Shown: piece after piece, positions 60,036 through 64,000 of the stretch
How positions within the stretch are numbered: the first letter of the stretch is position 1
How the letters are laid out: each line of letters begins with the position of its first letter
From: Thermoanaerobaculales bacterium
GTDB taxonomy: Bacteria; Acidobacteriota; Thermoanaerobaculia; Thermoanaerobaculales; Sulfomarinibacteraceae
Assembly: GCA_035358815.1 (NCBI GenBank)
Contig: DAOPQC010000004.1
Coordinates: 124,001 to 188,000 of the forward strand
Direction of reading: 5' to 3'
DNA length: 64,000 nt
Made by a program: the position numbers and the translations under genes
The notes under the pieces: model-generated
The model's input: the letters and a program-made list of their open reading frames with translations, nothing else
Databases searched by the model: none
What the model was told of the DNA's origin: nothing

Positions 60036-61097
60036 ATGGGAACAGGCGGAGCCGAGGTCCACGATGACAGGAGCCACCTGATGGCGGTCATGATCGGCGG
60101 AGAGCAGAAGCGAATCGGGCCCGCGTTGTCTGGAGGTGGGTTTAGAGCAGCGGGTTTCCATCTAGGAGCGATGCAGAAGCTCCAGGAACTCCGACTTCTC
60201 GACAAGGTCGACGTCCTATCGTGCGTGAGTGGGGGCAGCATTGCAGGCGGGGTTCTGGTCTCCTCCCGTAGCCAGACGGCGGCACTGGGCATTCTCTCGC
60301 AGTACCTTGCCACCCGTTCGATCGCGGTTGCGTCCGTAGTGGGAGGACTACTCGATCCTCTTGAGACCCGCCTCGAAAAGCTAGCGGACTCGTAGGACAA
60401 GCACATCTTCGGTGGGAAGCACTTGAGCGCTCTCCGAAATGGTCCTCGAATCTACTTCAACGCCACAAACCTCGCAACCGGCAATCTCTTCTTCTTTGTG
60501 GCGGGCGGTGAGGTGGCCGAAGAAATGGGGGACTATGAGCTCGGGGTGGTTGACGCCGCAGAGTATCCGGTTTGCCGGGCTGTTGCTGCCTCCTCGGCCT
60601 TCCCACCGATCTTCCCTCCGCTTCGTATGGATCCGGAGGTCTACTCACCGGCAGAGAGGCTGGGATACGTCACGCTGACAGATAGCGGCGTCTACGACAA
60701 CATGGGTGTAAACCCGTTACTCTTGAGTCGAAACAAGCTCGATTACGTGATCATCAACGATGGGGGCAAACCGTTCACGATGGAGGAGCGGCCAACCGAG
60801 TATGGAATCCTCGTGCTCAGAGAGAGCCTCTCCATCATGATGGAGCAGATCCGTGGACTCGAGTTCGATCGCATCGAGCATCGACACAAGGCTGGTATGG
60901 GACCGAAACCCCTCTGGTGCTCTATCGACAGCACCGAAGGTGAGGAAATCCCAGGAGACGCCGCGTTTGCCTCCTTGATTCGCACTGACCTCAGGAGGCT
61001 CTCGTCAGAGGAGCTGGCGGTGCTTGCTCGCCACGGAGGGAGTTTGCTCGGCGCGCGCATCGCCACCTATGCACCAGAGCTTCTGGCGACACCGTGA
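60036..61097 (+). pseudogene. Patatin-like phospholipase interrupted by an in-frame TAG
   Basis: Before the stop: the oxyanion motif SGGGFRAAGFHLG and the nucleophile region SCVSGGSIAGG (Ser in SGGSI). After the TAG at 60393-60395 the same frame continues DKHIFGGKHLSALRNGPRIYF, then FNATNLATG, ASSAFPPIFPP and the catalytic Asp motif LTDSGVYDNMGVNP. Relatives usually have an aromatic residue at the stop position, so a single change from a Tyr codon to amber is likely. Neither half alone has the Ser-Asp dyad. Bacterial patatins act as membrane-degrading effectors; this copy is inactive unless the amber is suppressed. Confidence 0.82.
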
Positions 61098-61297
61098 GAG
61101 TTCGCAGGCGGCAGGATTGGGCGACCCAGTTTTCAGCTGCGAGAAACTCGTGAGGCGTGCGTCAGCAGAGTCACATAGACCTACAGTTTTGGCCGGTCTG
61201 GCGCAGGGTACAAGTGTCAGGCCAGCGGACTTGGATCACTGCACAGGAGGCAGGTAGGCCTCACAGGATTGTAGATACGTGTCCGAAGGGAGCAACC

Positions 61298-64000
61298 ATG
61301 TTGGTGAGTTTTCCTGATGTCTTGTCCATCGACGAAACCCTCGATGACAACCAGATACAGCAGGTGGCTAAACGGTACTTTCCCTTCCAAGCGAAGGTCA
61401 CCCCATTGGGGCCCGATCCGCAGAGGCGTTTCCTGATCAGCCCGCAGGACGGTGAAGACGAAGTCCTAGTGGTTGAGAAGCCCGCGAAGGTCTTCAAGGT
61501 GCGAGTCCTACGCGCCGAAGTCGTGCCCTCCGGAGAGAAGCTCGATCTCACGGCGGGGAAGTGGGTCAAACACCCTGAGTGTGCGCCCTTACAACCTGGG
61601 ACGTCTGGAAGCGAGGATGAGCTGGGCCGGGTTCTCGACTCCTGGAACGGCTCGTTCTCGTTTGTCGAGGAGACTCCAACTGAAGGCCAGAAGGGCCTGC
61701 GCTCGCCCCAGATCGGCGCGCTCCACGCGGTTCACGCACACTGGTCAGTCTCCGATGACCCCGCCACGATCGTGATGCCGACCGGGACCGGGAAGACAGA
61801 GACTATGCTCGCGATCCTGCTCTCGAAACCCTGTGCCAAGCTTCTTGTCGTGGTTCCGACAGATGCACTCCGCACACAGATTGCGCGCAAGTTCCTCACC
61901 ATCGGAGTTCTCAAGGAGATAGACTGTCGCGTCTTGAACCCTTCCTGCCTCTACCCGATCGTCGGAATACTCCGCCACAAACCAAGAAGTCAGAAGGCTG
62001 TGGAAGAGCTATTCCGGCGTTGTCACGTTGTTGTGACGACCAGTAGCATTGCAGGCCAGTCTGCCGACCCGGTCCAGAGGGCGATGGCAAAGCACTGCGA
62101 GTATCTGTTCATTGACGAGGCCCACCACATCGAAGCACCTACCTGGGCCGCGTTCAAGCAGAAGTTCGCCGGGAGGAGGATTCTCCAGTTCACGGCGACT
62201 CCTTTTCGAGAGGACGGCAAGGACCTGGGCGCGAAGATTATCTTCAAGTACCCGCTGGCTAAGGCACAGAGAGAAGGCTACTTTCAGCCAATCCGCTTTG
62301 CGGAGGTTGAGGAGTTCAATCCCGCAAAGGCGGACCGAGCTATCGCGGAGCGGGCTGTTCAGCAACTTTCGGCAGAGGTCGCTCGAGGACACGTCCTGAT
62401 GGCTCGAGTCGACTCCATTGCACGAGCACGAGAGGTGTTTGAGCTCTATGAACAGTATCCCCAGTTCCATCCAGTCCAGTTGCACACAGGCCTAGGAGCG
62501 AAGAAGCGCAAGGATAACCGCGAGGCGGTGCTTCGAGGCGAGTCGAGAATCGTCGTGTGCGTCGACATGCTTGGGGAAGGCTTCGACCTTCCCGAGCTCA
62601 AGATCGCTGCCTTCCACGACATTAGGAAAACGCTTGCGGTGACTCTCCAGTTGGCCGGACGATTCACCCGGACAAGGCCGGATCTAGGCCATGCGACCTT
62701 CGTTGCGAACATAGCCGATGTCAGCGTCAGAGACGAGCTAAGAAAGCTCTACACCCGCGACCCTGACTGGAATCAACTTCTGCCCGAGCTCAGCGACGAG
62801 GCAGTGGAATCCCAGATGTCGCTCCAGGAGTTCCTAAACGGGTTCACTGACTTTCCGATGGAGGTGCCTCTCAGGAGAATCCGCGCAGCAGCAAGCGCCG
62901 TCGTCTACAGGACCCGCTGCGCCTCGTGGAATCCAGAGAACTTCAAGAAAGGAATACCAAACCTGGAATCCTGTGCCCGGGTCCATTCTGCAATCAACGA
63001 ACAGGAGCACACCCTCGTGATCGTGACTGCACGGAAGCTCCCGCTGGCGTGGAGTGATCTCGAGAACCTGTTCAACTGGGAGTGGGAGCTCTTCGTGGTG
63101 GTCTGGCTTCCCGAGCTAGACCTCCTCTTCATCAATAGCTCGAGCAATGCCGGGGAGTACCGTTCGCTCGCCCACGCTATCGCAGGCGAGAACGCTGAGC
63201 TTATCCAAGGTGAGAATGTTTTTCGTGTCTTTGCAGGTGTCAGTCGGCTCCGTCTCCAGAATGTTGGTCTAACGGAACAGCTCGGCCGGCTCGTGCGGTA
63301 CACAGGGAGGATGGGCTCGGATGTCGCCTCAAAGGTCACGAATGCCCAGCGCCGGACCACCAGAAAGGCAGTCATCGCGGGCACCGGGTTTGAGAGTGGT
63401 CGGAAGACGACTGTAGGGTCATCTCGAAAAGGTCGTGTCTGGTCCTTCAAGCGCGAGCGCCTGGCTGGGTTTGTGCGGTGGTGCAGGATGATTGGGGGAA
63501 AGCTCCTTGATGACAGGATCGACCCAGACGAGATTCTGAGAGGAACGCTCGAGTCCGAGGTCATCACTGCTATTCCTCTTGTGATGCCCATTGGGATCGA
63601 CTGGCCAGAGGAGATGTACCGAACGCCAGAAGCCACTTGGACGATTCGTCTACCTGAAGGCGCTGCCCTCCCTCTCTGGTCCACCTCCATTGAACTGGTG
63701 GACCCAACCCCTGGAGGCCCGATCATCATCGCTGTAACAGCCGAAAAGCACCGGTTCGAAATGGAACTCCAGCTATTCAAGCGCACAGGGATCCCTGACT
63801 ACCGCTTCATCGTGCGTGACGGTACTGACGTGCTTCTCCAGCACGGCGATCGAGGAGGACCGGTTCCCATCACCGGGTTCTTTGGCGAGGAACCTCCGGT
63901 GGTCTGGTTTGCCGACGGGTCATCCCTGGAAGGGAACCAATACACCCGTCTCAAGACGACTTGCCCTCCTTATGATGCAAACCGGATTCAGACATGGGAC
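61298..64000 (+). CDS. SF2 DEAD/DEAH-type helicase (runs off right edge)
   Basis: More than 900 residues, open at the right edge. The ATG at 61298 is behind GAAGGGAGCAACC. Motif I MPTGTGKTETM (160-170), motif II FIDEAHHIE (about 270), motif III TATPF, ARVDSIARA-type motif IV, VCVDMLGEGFDLPELK as motif V and QLAGRFTRTRP as motif VI. Residues ~90-150 (SPQIGALHAVHAHW) give the Q-motif-like region. The C-terminal part has VWLPELDLLFINSSSNAGEY, unknown. Helicases of this restriction-like group translocate on nucleic acid in defence systems. It follows the protease/MBL/patatin genes in the same direction. Confidence 0.87.
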   Translation, partial: MLVSFPDVLSIDETLDDNQIQQVAKRYFPFQAKVTPLGPDPQRRFLISPQDGEDEVLVVEKPAKVFKVRVLRAEVVPSGEKLDLTAGKWVKHPECAPLQPGTSGSEDELGRVLDSWNGSFSFVEETPTEGQKGLRSPQIGALHAVHAHWSVSDDPATIVMPTGTGKTETMLAILLSKPCAKLLVVVPTDALRTQIARKFLTIGVLKEIDCRVLNPSCLYPIVGILRHKPRSQKAVEELFRRCHVVVTTSSIAGQSADPVQRAMAKHCEYLFIDEAHHIEAPTWAAFKQKFAGRRILQFTATPFREDGKDLGAKIIFKYPLAKAQREGYFQPIRFAEVEEFNPAKADRAIAERAVQQLSAEVARGHVLMARVDSIARAREVFELYEQYPQFHPVQLHTGLGAKKRKDNREAVLRGESRIVVCVDMLGEGFDLPELKIAAFHDIRKTLAVTLQLAGRFTRTRPDLGHATFVANIADVSVRDELRKLYTRDPDWNQLLPELSDEAVESQMSLQEFLNGFTDFPMEVPLRRIRAAASAVVYRTRCASWNPENFKKGIPNLESCARVHSAINEQEHTLVIVTARKLPLAWSDLENLFNWEWELFVVVWLPELDLLFINSSSNAGEYRSLAHAIAGENAELIQGENVFRVFAGVSRLRLQNVGLTEQLGRLVRYTGRMGSDVASKVTNAQRRTTRKAVIAGTGFESGRKTTVGSSRKGRVWSFKRERLAGFVRWCRMIGGKLLDDRIDPDEILRGTLESEVITAIPLVMPIGIDWPEEMYRTPEATWTIRLPEGAALPLWSTSIELVDPTPGGPIIIAVTAEKHRFEMELQLFKRTGIPDYRFIVRDGTDVLLQHGDRGGPVPITGFFGEEPPVVWFADGSSLEGNQYTRLKTTCPPYDANRIQTWD

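Noticed and set aside
46019..60395. Recoded stop codons (TGA as Trp, TAG as Tyr) from the two interrupted genes
   Set aside because: Many intact genes in the window end in TGA, and the two cases involve different codons, so ordinary pseudogenes are simpler.

Overview
The window is high-GC bacterial DNA. Translation signals are ordinary: Shine-Dalgarno sequences, ATG/GTG starts, many ATGA stop-start overlaps, Sec signal peptides and one lipoprotein signal. The encoded Sec and lipoprotein signals and the polysaccharide-type envelope enzymes suggest an uncultivated high-GC bacterium, but there is no rRNA or ribosomal-protein gene, so I do not assign a phylum. Little of the window looks like core genome. 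It reads as a chain of inserted or decaying accessory modules in which several unrelated candidate anti-phage systems sit side by side, i.e. a defence island.

Layout. 1-1.5 kb: flanking genes (partial methyltransferase, secreted protein). 1.59-11.3 kb: tRNA-Glu(TTC), used as an integration site, then a tyrosine integrase, an excisionase and a leftward, translationally coupled nine-gene operon. The operon encodes a small protein, a VWA-like lipoprotein, a membrane protein, an unknown protein, a tandem AAA+ ATPase, a DegT-type aminotransferase, a small membrane protein, a zinc-cluster protein and a HerA/VirD4-like ATPase with a nuclease-like tail. I do not recognise it as any named system. 11.5-16.2 kb: a NACHT ATPase with a C-terminal FGE-sulfatase domain, with unknown neighbours. 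16.3-19.6 kb: an E2-E1-JAB ubiquitin-type fusion protein coupled to a metallo-beta-lactamase-fold hydrolase. 20-24.9 kb: a papain-like peptidase/serine-hydrolase fusion and small proteins. 25-26.9 kb: a B12-binding radical SAM enzyme with a 65-residue companion peptide. 27.2-36.3 kb: a phage-type gene of the 'MGYTHYW' family, two HEPN-like proteins, a membrane protein and a 1190-residue SIR2 protein. A degraded second MGYTHYW copy and a shared hairpin motif lie at the far edge of this stretch. 36.3-39.2 kb: a truncated type I restriction HsdR gene and an IS3-family element. 39.5-41.4 kb: an XRE regulator, a phosphoribosyltransferase-like protein and a pore-loop membrane protein, with a near-consensus promoter. 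41.77 kb: the 3' half of a tRNA-Pro, probably an old attachment-site scar. 42.8-49.4 kb: secreted glycoside hydrolase, a broken IS256-family element, a truncated hydrolase paralogue and a GT-C glycosyltransferase. 49.4-54 kb: DUF4365 nuclease-like protein, SIR2-STAND ATPase and an HTH protein. 54.1-56.4 kb: excisionase-like protein, primase-like protein and a DUF3987-type replication protein (element debris). 56.8-64 kb: gluzincin metalloprotease, MBL-fold hydrolase, a patatin gene with an in-frame amber stop, and an SF2 helicase that runs off the right edge.

How they work together. At least six sets look like self-contained conflict modules that pair a sensor or switch (NACHT, STAND, AAA+, XRE) with an enzymatic effector (SIR2, HEPN, PRTase, nuclease-like, protease, patatin). 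Pseudogenes (hsdR, patatin, two transposases, hydrolase paralogue, MGYTHYW remnant) show that the locus turns over quickly. All functions are inferred from motifs read by eye; no database search was run.
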